Below are positions 21,256 to 31,130 of a DNA stretch of 64,000 nucleotides, in pieces. Each line of letters opens with the position of its first letter. Positions within the stretch are counted from its first letter, which is position 1. Below the pieces are notes generated by a model, which ran no database searches, was not told where the DNA came from, and was given only the letters and a program-made list of their open reading frames with translations. The position numbers and the translations under genes are program-made. Source of the DNA: Acidimicrobiia bacterium (GTDB taxonomy: Bacteria; Actinomycetota; Acidimicrobiia; IMCC26256; JAOSJM01); assembly GCA_027494165.1 (NCBI GenBank), contig JAOSJM010000005.1, positions 434,001 through 498,000 on the forward strand, read 5' to 3'.

Positions 21256-22530
21256 TCAGGGAGATGGGCAGGGCCGGAAGTCCGCCCCGACGATGATCGT
21301 GACGTCGATCACGCCCAGCGGGCGGGAGGCCTTCCGGGGCGCTCCCGCTCCCAGGGTCTCGGCGAGCCGGGCGGCCGGGGCGGCGTCCTCGTCGCCGTAG
21401 TAGACGACCTCGGTGCGGTCGACCCCGAAGCCGGGCACGTTGCCGGTCAGGACGACCTCGCCGCCGTCGGGGACGACGCACGCGGCGGCCTGGCGGGTGA
21501 CGCCCACGGCGCCGGTGCCGTTGAGGATCTCGACCCGGGCGCGCTCGCCGTCGGGGGACAGGAGCGAGTCGGGGAACCCACGTCGCAGGATCTCGTCGAG
21601 ATCGTCACGTCGCACCTGGAACCGCTCGTCTCCTCCGGTCGAGACCGCCTCGACAGGAAGGGTATCGATCCGGGGCTCGGCTCGCGCCGCGGCGACGAGC
21701 ACGGAGAGCTCGGGGACCCGCTCCACCGTGGCCGCGGCGACCTCGGGGTCACGGAGCGCGGCGAGCCACCCGTCGAGGACGCCCTGGACGGTCACCAGGT
21801 GATCCAGCTCGCTGCCCCGCTCCGTCCCGGTGAGCAGGGTGGCGGCGTCCGTGTACGGGACCTCCTGGGCTCCGGCCCCGAGGGCCAGCGGCGCGTCGTC
21901 GAGGCGCACCGCTCGCCGGAGCTCGGCCGTGAGCGTGCCCGCCGCCTCGAGCACCGACAGGAGGCCGAGGTCGTCGAGGACGACGACCTCGGTGAGATCG
22001 ATGCCCAGCAGGTTCTGCACGGTCGTGGCGAGCAGCTCGGCGTCCGCGAGCGCCGGCACCGCGGCCAGGGGTTGGAGGCCGAGCGAAGGGGTCTCGACGT
22101 GCGTGGCGACGGGGACGAGCAGGATGGAGCCGGCTCCACCGTCGCGGCCCACCCCGGCCACGAGCATCACGTCGGCCCGGGAGTCGGCGTCGCGGTGCGC
22201 GAGCAGCAGGGTCCGGGCGGACTCCGCCACCGGGGGTGCGGGCTCGCCCGCCGGCGGCGGTCCGTCGGCGGGCGCCACGGTGCCCTCGTCGCCGCGCCCG
22301 AGCGCGACCACCCCCAGCGTCAGCCCGACCAGGAGGATCGGGGTACAGGCGAGCGCCACCTGTCGCCGCCGCCGGCGGCGCCGGCGCTCCCGACGCGTGC
22401 CACGCGGACCGCCTCGCCCGGCGCCCCGTGACCTCCCCGACGCGGGTGCGTGCCGATCCTCGTCGCCCGCACCGGCGACGTGCGCCCCGTCTCGACCATC
22501 GACCAGCGTGCCGCCTGCCACCGGCGTCAT
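21256..22530 (-). CDS. LytR/CpsA/Psr-like membrane-anchored protein with LytR C-terminal-type domain
   Basis: N-terminal TM (VALACTPILLVGLTLGVVAL); SILLVPVATHVETPSLG; C-term VEILNGTGAVGVTRQAAACV...VVYYGDED; nadD-LCP-rsfS order. Confidence 0.72.
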   Translation of the reverse strand: MTPVAGGTLVDGRDGAHVAGAGDEDRHAPASGRSRGAGRGGPRGTRRERRRRRRRRQVALACTPILLVGLTLGVVALGRGDEGTVAPADGPPPAGEPAPPVAESARTLLLAHRDADSRADVMLVAGVGRDGGAGSILLVPVATHVETPSLGLQPLAAVPALADAELLATTVQNLLGIDLTEVVVLDDLGLLSVLEAAGTLTAELRRAVRLDDAPLALGAGAQEVPYTDAATLLTGTERGSELDHLVTVQGVLDGWLAALRDPEVAAATVERVPELSVLVAAARAEPRIDTLPVEAVSTGGDERFQVRRDDLDEILRRGFPDSLLSPDGERARVEILNGTGAVGVTRQAAACVVPDGGEVVLTGNVPGFGVDRTEVVYYGDEDAAPAARLAETLGAGAPRKASRPLGVIDVTIIVGADFRPCPSP

Positions 22531-23123
22531 CCGTCCGCAGTGTAGAGGCCGCGATCCCGGATCAAGGCCACCACGCGCGCCGGGACGAGTCCGTCGATCG
22601 GCGCGCCTCGGGCCAGGCGAGCGCGCACGTCGGTGGACGAGATGTCGAGGCGCGGGATCGTGACCCGTTCGACCTGCCAGCCGCGGCCGGGCGGCCGGGC
22701 CCGGGCCTCCCCGTCGCGCTCCACGATCACGAGCGTCGCCAGCTCGCGGACCCGGTCGACGTCGCGCCAGGTCTCCAGACGCGAGGCGACGTCGGCGCCC
22801 ACCACGAGGAACATCTCGCGGCCGGTCCGGGCCAGGGTCGCGAGCGTGTCGACCGTGTAGGTGGGTCCCTCCCGCTCGACCTCGATCGGTGACGCCTCGA
22901 GGCCCTCGATCCCCTCGACCGCGGCCTCGACGAGGGCCAGCCGGTCGGGAGCGGCGGCCGCGACCTCCCCGTGCTTCTGCCAGGGATCGCCCGCGACGAC
23001 GAGGAGCACACGGTCGAGGCGCAGCGCGGCCCGGACGTTCACCGCGACCACGACGTGCGCCGCGTGCACCGGGTCGAAGGTGCCGCCGAGCACGCCGAGC
23101 CGCTCCTGGGAGGGGCCGGACAC
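22527..23123 (-). CDS. nadD: Nicotinate-nucleotide adenylyltransferase
   Basis: LGVLGGTFDPVHAAHVVVAVNVRAAL...GPTYTVDTLATL...IPRLDISSTDVRARLARG. Confidence 0.94.
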   Translation of the reverse strand: MSGPSQERLGVLGGTFDPVHAAHVVVAVNVRAALRLDRVLLVVAGDPWQKHGEVAAAAPDRLALVEAAVEGIEGLEASPIEVEREGPTYTVDTLATLARTGREMFLVVGADVASRLETWRDVDRVRELATLVIVERDGEARARPPGRGWQVERVTIPRLDISSTDVRARLARGAPIDGLVPARVVALIRDRGLYTADG

Positions 23124-23268
23124 CGCCCCGAGCCTACCGGGCGGCCGGGACCGGGCCCGGACCCCGCCGTGCCCGTTCCGGCCCGAGGCGCGCTCGCGGT
23201 GCCGCGCCCATCTACCCTTCGGGCGTGACCCGACGTCTTCCCCCGAAGCGGCCGATGCGGACCCGCCG

Positions 23269-23952
23269 GTGACCACGGGCCCGCCGACGAGCCCGGAGAG
23301 GGGCGCGGCGCGCGTCCTCGTCCGCGTGTGGCTCCCCGACCGCCCCGGTGCGCTCGGCCTCGTCGCCTCGCGCATCGGTGCGGTTCGAGGGGACATCGTC
23401 GGCGTCGACGTGCTCGAGCGGGGCGAAGACGTCGTGGAGGACGAGTTCGCCGTCGACCTCGGCGACCTGAGGCTCCTCGACATCCTCGTCCGCGAGATCG
23501 AGGAGGTCGACGGAGCGTCCGTCGAGGAGGTCCGCATCGTCGAGCGCTTCCCCGATGCCCGCCTCGACGCCCTCGAGTCGGCTGCCCTCCTCTGCGAGGC
23601 CACGTCGGTCGACGAGCTCCGGGGCGTGCTCGTCGACCACATCCGTGAGGAGTTCCTCGCCGACTGGGCGGCTCTCGTCGGGGTCGACGGTGTGCTCGCG
23701 TCGGCAGGCGAGGCGCCGGATCCGGGTGCGCTCGCGACCCTGGGTGAGCAGGCGGCCGGGTCGGCCCACCCGGCGGGCGGCGCGGGCTGGCCTGCCGATC
23801 TTGCCCTCGCCGGGCTCCTCTCCCACCGGGTGAACCTGCTCGTCGGACGGGCCGGCCATCCCTTCCGGCTCCGCGAGCGCCAGCAACTCCTCGGCCTGGC
23901 CCGGGTGGCGGACCGGGCCTGGATCCTCCTCGCCGGCCGACCCGGGAGCTGA
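23269..23952 (+). CDS. ACT domain-containing protein
   Basis: RVLVRVWLPDRPGALGLVASRIGAVRGDIVGVDVLERGEDVVEDEFAVDL. Confidence 0.75.
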   Translation: MTTGPPTSPERGAARVLVRVWLPDRPGALGLVASRIGAVRGDIVGVDVLERGEDVVEDEFAVDLGDLRLLDILVREIEEVDGASVEEVRIVERFPDARLDALESAALLCEATSVDELRGVLVDHIREEFLADWAALVGVDGVLASAGEAPDPGALATLGEQAAGSAHPAGGAGWPADLALAGLLSHRVNLLVGRAGHPFRLRERQQLLGLARVADRAWILLAGRPGS

Positions 23953-24080
23953 GCACGTCCACCCGTCGCCACGTGGTCGTGATCGGCGCGGACGGCCGCA
24001 CGGCTTGAGAGAAGGTCGGGGGACGGGACGGTGCCGAGGGGCGCGGCCCCGGGGCGAGGGGTCGCGGCGAGGATGGTCGG

Positions 24081-25458
24081 GTGCGGACCGCGCTCGTGCT
24101 GTTCACACGCGACCTCCGGGTCCACGACCACCCGGCGCTCGCGGCGGCCGCCCGGGCCGACCACGTCGTCCCGGCCTTCGTGCTCGACCGGTCGATCCTC
24201 TCGGGCCCGTTCGCGGCGCCCAACCGGGTCCGCTTCCTCCTCCAGTCCCTCGAGGACCTCGATCGCTCCCTCCGCCGCCGCGGCGCCGGCCTCCTGGTCC
24301 GGCGGGGCGACTGGGTCACCGAAGCGTTGCGGCTGGCCCGGGAGTCCGGCGCCGAGACCATCTGCTGCTCCGACGACGTCACCGGCTACGCCCGTGCCCG
24401 GCTGCACGCCCTCGGGCTCGCGGCCCGGTCGGTCGGGATCGAGGTCGCGCCGTTCCCGGGGGTCACGGTGGTCCCGGCCGGGGCGCTCGCCACGACCGGT
24501 GGCGGCGCGTACCGGGTGTTCACGCCCTACCACCGCCGCTGGCGCGAGGCGCCGAGGCGCCCCGTGGCCCCCCTCCCGCGACGGCTCTCGCTCCCTCCGG
24601 GGACGGCACCCGGTCCGATCCCCGGGCCTGGCGACCTGGGAGTCTCCCCGGCTCCCCGGCTCCCCCGGCTCCCCGGGCGCCCCGGCCGGTGGTGAGTCGG
24701 CGGCGCGACGACGGCTCCGACGATGGCTCGACGAGGGGCTCGCGGGCTACGAGCGCGGCCGCGACGACCTCGCGGCAGACGCGACCTCGCGGCTGTCCCC
24801 CTACCTCCACCTCGGCTGCCTCTCCCCCCTCGAGGTGGAACGCTCGGCGTCCGGGCTCCCCGGTGCGGAGCCGTTCCTCCGCCAGCTCTGCTGGCGGGAC
24901 TTCTTCGCCCAGGCGCTGGCCGAGCGGCCCGAGGTCGCCTGGTCGGACGGAGCGGACCAGGACTGGCGGGACGACGAGGAGGGCCTCGAGGCGTGGCGGG
25001 AGGGCCGCACCGGCTACCCGGTCGTCGACGCGGCGATGCGCCAGCTCCGCCACGACGGCTTCGTGCCGAACCGGGCCCGGATGGTCGTCGCCTCGTTCCT
25101 CACCAAGGACCTCGGGATCGACTGGCGGGTGGGCGCCCGCCACTTCCTCGACTGGCTGGTCGACGGCGACCTGGCCAGCAACAACCTCAACTGGCAGTGG
25201 ACGGCGGGGCTCCTGCCGGGCCCCAACCCCCACCGGGTGCTCGACCCCACCCGCCAGGGCCACCGCTTCGACCCCGACGGCTCGTACGTCCGCCGCTTCG
25301 TCGGCGAGCTCGGCCCGGTGGCGGGCGGCGCCGTGCACGAGCCGTGGCGGCTCGACCCCGCCCGGCGGCGTCGCCTCGGCTACCCCTCGCCGATCGTCGA
25401 TCACGGGGACGCCGTCGACGCGTACCGGGCCCGCCGGTTCGGGCACCGGGCCCGCTGA
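24081..25458 (+). CDS. Deoxyribodipyrimidine photolyase/cryptochrome family (frame interrupted about 24640-24690)
   Basis: VRTALVLFTRDLRVHDHPALAAAARADHVVPAFVLDRS; C part in another frame LRQLCWRDFFAQALAERPE...GRTGYPVVDAAMRQLRHDGFVPNRARMVVASFLTKDLGIDWRVGARHFLDWLVDGDLASNNLNWQW. Confidence 0.9.
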
Positions 25459-25516
25459 CCCCGCCACGTGGTGCGGTCGGTGGCGGACCGTCCACCGGGG
25501 CGGCTTGACTGGCGGC

Positions 25517-26470
25517 GTGCTCCGGGTCGAGGGACTCCACAAGCGCTACGGGGAGACGGTCGCCCTCACCGGGGCGGACCTGTCGGTCGGACCCGGGGAG
25601 ATCGTGGGGCTGCTCGGTCCCAACGGGGCGGGGAAGACCACGCTGGTCTCGATCGTCGCCGGGCTCCGGCGGCCCGACGCCGGGTCGGTGCGGGTCGGCG
25701 ACGTCGACGTGGCGGCCCACCCCGAGCGGGCCCAGCCCCTCATCGGGCTCGCGCCCCAGGAGACGGCGGTCTACCTCCCGCTCACGGCTCGCGAGAACCT
25801 CGTGGTGTTCGGGGAGCTGGCGGGGATCCGCGGCCGGACCCTGTCGACCCGGATCGACGAGGTGGCCGACGCCCTCGACCTCACGCCGCTGCTCGGACGA
25901 TCGGCGAGCACGCTCTCGGGGGCGAGAAGCGCCGGCTCCACACCGCGATGGCTCTCCTCCACCGCCCCCGCTCGTGCTCCTCGACGAGCCGACGACCGGG
26001 GCCGACGTCCGCACGCGGGCCCAGCTCCTCGCGGCCGTCCGCCGGCTCGCCGACGACGGCTCGGCGGTCGTGTACTCCACCCACTACCTGCCCGAGGTCG
26101 AGGACCTCGGGGCGTCGGTGGCGATCATCGACCGGGGGCGCACGATCGCGCGGGGACCGTGGCCGAGATGGTGGCGGCGCACGGCTCCACCGCGCTCGAG
26201 CTGCGGTTCGCGGGCACCGCCCCCGCGGTGGCGCTCGACGGGAAGGTCGCGCTCGACGGGAGGGTCGTGCGGGACGGCGACGTGCTGCGCATCGTCACCG
26301 ACGATCCCGCGACGGCCGCCGCGGCGGCCCTTGCCGCGCTCGGACCCGACGCCGCCCGGCTCCGGTCGCTCGACGTGGTCCGGCCGAGCCTCGACCGGGC
26401 CTTCCTGGCCCTCACCGGCCGGCGCTACCGCGGTGACGAGGAGGACGACGCCCGTGTCCCCGCACCGTAG
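25517..26470 (+). CDS. ABC transporter ATP-binding protein (three frame disruptions)
   Basis: VLRVEGLHKRYGETVALTGADLSVGPGEIVGLLGPNGAGKTTLVSIVAG; signature LGGEKRRLHTAMALLHRP and Walker B LLLDEPTTGADV occur in the other two frames. Confidence 0.9.
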   Translation: MLRVEGLHKRYGETVALTGADLSVGPGEIVGLLGPNGAGKTTLVSIVAGLRRPDAGSVRVGDVDVAAHPERAQPLIGLAPQETAVYLPLTARENLVVFGELAGIRGRTLSTRIDEVADALDLTPLLGRSASTLSGARSAGSTPRWLSSTAPARAPRRADDRGRRPHAGPAPRGRPPARRRRLGGRVLHPLPARGRGPRGVGGDHRPGAHDRAGTVAEMVAAHGSTALELRFAGTAPAVALDGKVALDGRVVRDGDVLRIVTDDPATAAAAALAALGPDAARLRSLDVVRPSLDRAFLALTGRRYRGDEEDDARVPAP

Positions 26471-27227
26471 CCTCGCCCTCGCCCGCCACGAGCTCCGGCT
26501 CCTGCGGCGTGACCCCTTCCCGCTCGTGATCCTCGTGCTGATGCCCCTGGCGCTCATGCCGTTCATGAAGTCCTCGCTGCGTCTCGCCCTCGTGCAGGAG
26601 GGATATCCGGGCGCCAACGGGGCCGAACAGGTGGTCCCGGGGATGACGGTCACGTTCTCGTTCTTCCTCGTGGGCATGGTCGCGATGTCCTTCTTCGACG
26701 AGCACGGGTGGCACACCTGGGACCGGCTCCGGGTCAGCGCCGCCCGGCCCCTGGAGGTCCTGGTGGGCAAGACGCTGCCCCGGCTGGCGGTCGCCTACCT
26801 GCAGTTCGCCGTCGTGATGACCGTCGGGGTGACGGTCTTCGGCCTCGACATCAGGGGCTCGGTCCCCGCGCTCGGCCTGCTGCTCCTGGGCCTGGCCCTC
26901 TGCCTCGGGGCGATGGGGCTCCTGCTCACCGCCGTGTGCCGGACCGTGCAGCAGGCGAACGCCCTCTCCAACGTCGGTTCGATGGTGCTGGCGGGCATCG
27001 GCGGGGCCCTGGTGCCGTTCGCGCTCATCCCGGCCTGGGCCCGCGCCGTCGCGCCGGCGACCCCGAGCTACTGGGCCATGCGGGGCTCGCGCTCGGTCAT
27101 CCTGGACGGAGGCTCGTTCCCCGAGGTGCTCCTGCCCACCGCGGCCCTCCTGGCGTTCGCCACCGCCTTCGTGCTCCTGGCCCTCTGGCGGTTCCGCTTC
27201 GACGAGACCAAGCAGGGCTGGTCCTGA
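26454..27227 (+). CDS. ABC-2 type transporter permease
   Basis: ARHELRLLRRDPFPLVILVLMPLALMPFM...SNVGSMVLAGIGGALVPFALIPAWARAVAPATPSYWAMRG; multiple hydrophobic segments. Confidence 0.88.
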   Translation: MSPHRSLALARHELRLLRRDPFPLVILVLMPLALMPFMKSSLRLALVQEGYPGANGAEQVVPGMTVTFSFFLVGMVAMSFFDEHGWHTWDRLRVSAARPLEVLVGKTLPRLAVAYLQFAVVMTVGVTVFGLDIRGSVPALGLLLLGLALCLGAMGLLLTAVCRTVQQANALSNVGSMVLAGIGGALVPFALIPAWARAVAPATPSYWAMRGSRSVILDGGSFPEVLLPTAALLAFATAFVLLALWRFRFDETKQGWS

Positions 27228-27241
27228 GGGGGGAGGAGCCG

Positions 27242-27853
27242 ATGTCCGAGATCGCCAAGCTCGCCGCCCACCAGGTGGAGGCGGCCGCGGCCACGCTGGC
27301 TCGGGCCTTCGACGACGACCCGCTCACCATGCACCTGTTCCCGCACCCGCGAACCCGCCGGGCCTGCCTGCACGCGTTCCACCGGGCCGTGTGCCGCGAC
27401 GCGCTCCCGTTCGGGCACACCTACGCCGCGACCGACGGTGACCGCGTGCTGGGCGTCGCCGCCTGGCTCCCGTCGGAGGCCCACCCGCCGTCCCGGCGGC
27501 GCCAGCTCCGGGAGCTGGCCACCATGGCGGGGATCGGTCTTCGCTCGCCGAGGGTCGTCTCCGACGGCCTGCGGATGATCGTCGCCACCCAGCGGGTGCA
27601 CCCGCGCCATCCCCACTGGTACCTCGCGGTGCTGGGTGTCGAGCCGTCGGAGCAGGGAAAGGGCCACGGGCGCCGCCTCATCGGACCCGCCCTCGCCGAG
27701 GCCGACACGACGGGGCTCCCCGCGTGGCTCGAGACCACGAAGGAGCGCAACCTCGCCTGGTACTCGGGTGTCGGCTTCGGCCAGCTCGAGGAGCTCCGGC
27801 CCTTCGGCTCCGGCCCCCCGATCTGGACCATGGAACGGGCCCCGAGGTCCTGA
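27242..27853 (+). CDS. GNAT family N-acetyltransferase
   Basis: HWYLAVLGVEPSEQGKGHGRRLIGPALAEADTTGLPAWLETTKERNLAWYSGVGF. Confidence 0.88.
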   Translation: MSEIAKLAAHQVEAAAATLARAFDDDPLTMHLFPHPRTRRACLHAFHRAVCRDALPFGHTYAATDGDRVLGVAAWLPSEAHPPSRRRQLRELATMAGIGLRSPRVVSDGLRMIVATQRVHPRHPHWYLAVLGVEPSEQGKGHGRRLIGPALAEADTTGLPAWLETTKERNLAWYSGVGFGQLEELRPFGSGPPIWTMERAPRS

Positions 27854-27924
27854 GCGGGGGCCCTGAGGACGCCGTGCCCCGCGCCCGGCCGTCGGTGGGC
27901 CCGTGGCCCGCCGGGCCGCCGGCG

Positions 27925-28725
27925 TCAGCGCTCCCGGGCCCGCGAGGCCAGGTACCGGGCCCCGACCTCCCGTGACTCGGGATCGTGGAAGGCGCTCACC
28001 ACGACGTCGGCGTCGAGGCCGGCGCCCCTGGTCGACACCGCCTCCTCCGCGGCCGCGTTCACCGCCTGCTTCGTGACCGTGAGGGTGAGGGTCGACTTCA
28101 CCGCCAGCGCCTCGGCCAACCCGTCGACCTCGGCGTCGAGCCGCCCGGCGGGGACGACCCGGTTCACGAAGCGCAGGGCCGCCGCCTCGGCAGCGTCGAA
28201 CGGCCGGCAGGTCATCACCAGCTCCTTGGTGAGCGCCGGGCCCAGCTCGCGCACCAATCGGGGGACGCCTCCCCAGGCCAGCGGGATCCCCAGGTCGACC
28301 TCGGGGATCGAGAAGACGGCGTCCTCGGCCGCCACCCGGAGGTCGCACGCGGCCGCCAGGACCAGCCCGCCCCCCACGCAGTGACCCTGGATCCGCGCGA
28401 TCGTGACGGCCCGCATGCCCGTCACGGCCTCGGCCATGCGTCGCCCCTGGTCGGCAGCCTCACGGGCCGGCCGGCGGTCGCCGCCCGACGAGGCGTCGTC
28501 GAGGGCGACCCGCGACGCGAAGTCGTCGAGGTCGACGCCGGCGCAGAAGGCTCGGCCCTCGCCGGCCACCACGACCACCTTCACGGCCTGGTCCCGGTCG
28601 AGCATCCGGGCCGCGTCCACCAGCTCCCCGAGGCACCGGAGGTTGAGGGCGTTGAGGCGCTCGGGGCGCCGGAGCGTGAGCCGGCCCACCGGGCCGCCCG
28701 CCTCCACGGTCAGGGTCTCGAACAT
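27925..28725 (-). CDS. Enoyl-CoA hydratase/isomerase family protein
   Basis: GRLTLRRPERLNALNLRCLGELVDAAR...VVVAGEGRAFCAGVDLDDF...RIQGHCVGGGLVLAAACDLRVAAEDAVFSIPEVDLGIPLAWGG. Confidence 0.93.
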   Translation of the reverse strand: MFETLTVEAGGPVGRLTLRRPERLNALNLRCLGELVDAARMLDRDQAVKVVVVAGEGRAFCAGVDLDDFASRVALDDASSGGDRRPAREAADQGRRMAEAVTGMRAVTIARIQGHCVGGGLVLAAACDLRVAAEDAVFSIPEVDLGIPLAWGGVPRLVRELGPALTKELVMTCRPFDAAEAAALRFVNRVVPAGRLDAEVDGLAEALAVKSTLTLTVTKQAVNAAAEEAVSTRGAGLDADVVVSAFHDPESREVGARYLASRARER

Positions 28726-28786
28726 GCCACCTCCGGGTCACGGACGCCCGGCCAGGAGGGCGGCGCGTGCGGCCCGCCCCGGCACC

Positions 28787-30252
28787 TCAGTGCTCGATCA
28801 CCGCGGCGACGAACCGCTCGAGCTGCCGCAGGTTGCGGCACTCGTAGACGCCGTCGCAGTTCACGCCGTACTCGGAGACGATCGAGTCGCCGGTGTCCCA
28901 GTACGAGCGCGGCTCGGGGTTGAGCCAGAACACGTGCCGGCCCCGCTTCCCGAGCTCCTTGAGCACCCAGGACTGGGACGCGTGGTAGTTGTTGCGGGCG
29001 TCGCCGAGCACGATCACCGACGTCTTGGGCGTCACCTCGCGGAGGTGGCGCTCGTGGAACACCTCGAGGGCGTGGCCGTAGTCGGAGTGACCGTCGACCC
29101 ACACCACGTCGGCCTCCGTGTTCACCCGGTGGATGGCCTCGGTGATGTCGTCGGACTCCTGGAAGAAGCGGGTCACCTCGTCGATGCCGTCGATGAACAC
29201 CCAGGACCGGACCTTCGAGAACTGGCTCGCCATCGCGTAGACGAACTGGAGCGTGAACCGGGCGAAGCTGGCCACCGAACCCGAGATGTCGGCGACCACC
29301 ATGATCTCGGGCTTCGACGGCCGGGGGTGGCGGAACTTCGGCTCGGCCGGCACGCCCCCGTAGGAGAGCGAGTGGCGCACCGTCGAGCGGAAGTCGAGGT
29401 GGCCCCGGTTCCGCCGCCGGCGCCGGTGGGCCAGGCGGGCCGCCAGGGCCCGGGTCAGCGGGTAGATGGCCCGTTGGAGGGCCTGCATCTCCTCGCGCGA
29501 CGCGTGCATGAAGTCCACGTCCTCGGGGAGCGGCTTGCGGAGGGTCCGAGCCATGGCCTCCGCGCCGCGGTCGGCCACGAGACGTCGCCGGATCTCGGAT
29601 TCGACGAGCTGGCGCAGCTCCTGCAGGCGGGCCTGGTAGTCCTCCTCCTGGAGGCGGTCCTCGAGCGTCCCCTCGACCACGGCACCCGAGTCCCGGGCCT
29701 GCTGCATCATCCGGGCGAGCAGGCCGTCGACGTCGAGCTGCCGGAGCGTCCGGTAGAGGTAGTAGGTACCACCCACGGGCCGGCCCGGCTCCATCCCCGC
29801 GAACTGGCTCACGGCCATCCCGGCGAGGCGACGCAGCTCGTCGCGGTCCATCGCCATGAGCGCGGCGAGCAGTGCCTCGGCCATCTCCTGGGGGAGAGCT
29901 CCCCGGCGGCCCCGGCACCTTCCCGGGCCGCGGCGGCCATCTCCTCCCAGCGGGCCAGGTCGAGCTCGCCCCCCTCGTCGTCGGTGGGCCCTAGGAGGGA
30001 GAAGTAGACGTCGAAGACGGTGTCGAAGGCCTTCCGGTGGTGGTGGTGCTTCACGAGCGTCGCCCCCAGCGCGGCCCGGAAGGTCTCCCGGTCGCCCATG
30101 GAGACGTGCTCGATCGCCCGCATGGCGTCGAGGTTCTCGGTCATCGAGACCGGCAGGCCCGCGGTCCGCAGCTCGTGCACGAACCCCTGGACGACGTCGA
30201 GCAGCGTGCCGGCCGGCGCGGCCGAATCCGGCGGCGTGGCCGCCACCGTCAC
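28787..30252 (-). CDS. VWA domain (CoxE-like) protein (frame interrupted at 29890-29894)
   Basis: N part LLDVVQGFVHELRTAGLPVSMTENLDAMRAI; C part PSKPEIMVVADISGSVASFARFTLQFVYAMASQFSKVRSWVFIDGIDEVT. Confidence 0.88.
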
Positions 30253-31130
30253 GCCCCCGTCGGGTCGGGGACCTGGAGCTCCTTGCGGGCCTTCACGATG
30301 TCCGACTGGTACTTGAGGAGCACGTGCAACGTCTCCCCGATCACCTCGGGCTCCAGGTGGTTCCGGCCCAGGTAGAGGAGGGTCCGGGCCCAGTCGATGG
30401 TCTCGGAGATCGACGGGGCCTTCTTCAGCTCGAGCTGGCGGATCGACCGTACGACCCGGGCCACCTGGTCGGCCAGGGCGTCGTCGATCTCGGGCACCCG
30501 CACCCTCACGATGTCCTTCTCGCGCTCGACGTCGGGGTAGTCGACGTGGAGATAGAGGCAGCGGCGCTTGAGGGCCTCGGAGAGCTCACGCGTGTTGTTC
30601 GAGGTGAGGACCACGATGGGACGCTGCCGCCCGACGATCGTGCCCAGCTCGGGGATCGACACCTGGAAGTCCGACAGGACCTCGAGCAGGAGGGCCTCGG
30701 TCTCGATCTCGACCCGGTCGACCTCGTCGACGAGGAGCACGACCGGCTCCTGCGACCGGATGGCCTCGAGCAGGGGACGGGTGAGCAGGAACGGCTCCGA
30801 GAAGATGTCGGCCTCGACCTGCTCCCAGCTCGTCTCGTGCTCGCGGTCGGCCTGGATCCGCAGGAGCTGCTTCTTGTAGTTCCACTCGTAGAGGGCCTTC
30901 GACTCGTCGAGCCCCTCGTAGCACTGGAGACGGATGAGGCGCGAGCCGGTGACGGCCGCGACGGCCTTCGCCAGCTCGGTCTTGCCCACGCCGGCCGGGC
31001 CCTCCACGAGGATGGGCTTCTCGAGCCGGTCGGCGAGGAACACGACGCCGGCGATGTTGGCGTCGGCCAGGTAGTCGACGTGCCGCAGGCGCGCGACGAC
31101 GTCGTCGACGGACACGAAACGTTCGGCCAC
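30249..31130 (-). CDS. MoxR-type AAA+ ATPase
   Basis: ADRLEKPILVEGPAGVGKTELAKAVAAVTGSRLIRLQCYEGLDESKALYEWNYKKQLL...VVLLVDEVDRVEIETEALLLEVLSDFQVSIPELG...VLTSNNTRELSEALKRRCLYL. Confidence 0.93.
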   Translation of the reverse strand: MAERFVSVDDVVARLRHVDYLADANIAGVVFLADRLEKPILVEGPAGVGKTELAKAVAAVTGSRLIRLQCYEGLDESKALYEWNYKKQLLRIQADREHETSWEQVEADIFSEPFLLTRPLLEAIRSQEPVVLLVDEVDRVEIETEALLLEVLSDFQVSIPELGTIVGRQRPIVVLTSNNTRELSEALKRRCLYLHVDYPDVEREKDIVRVRVPEIDDALADQVARVVRSIRQLELKKAPSISETIDWARTLLYLGRNHLEPEVIGETLHVLLKYQSDIVKARKELQVPDPTGA

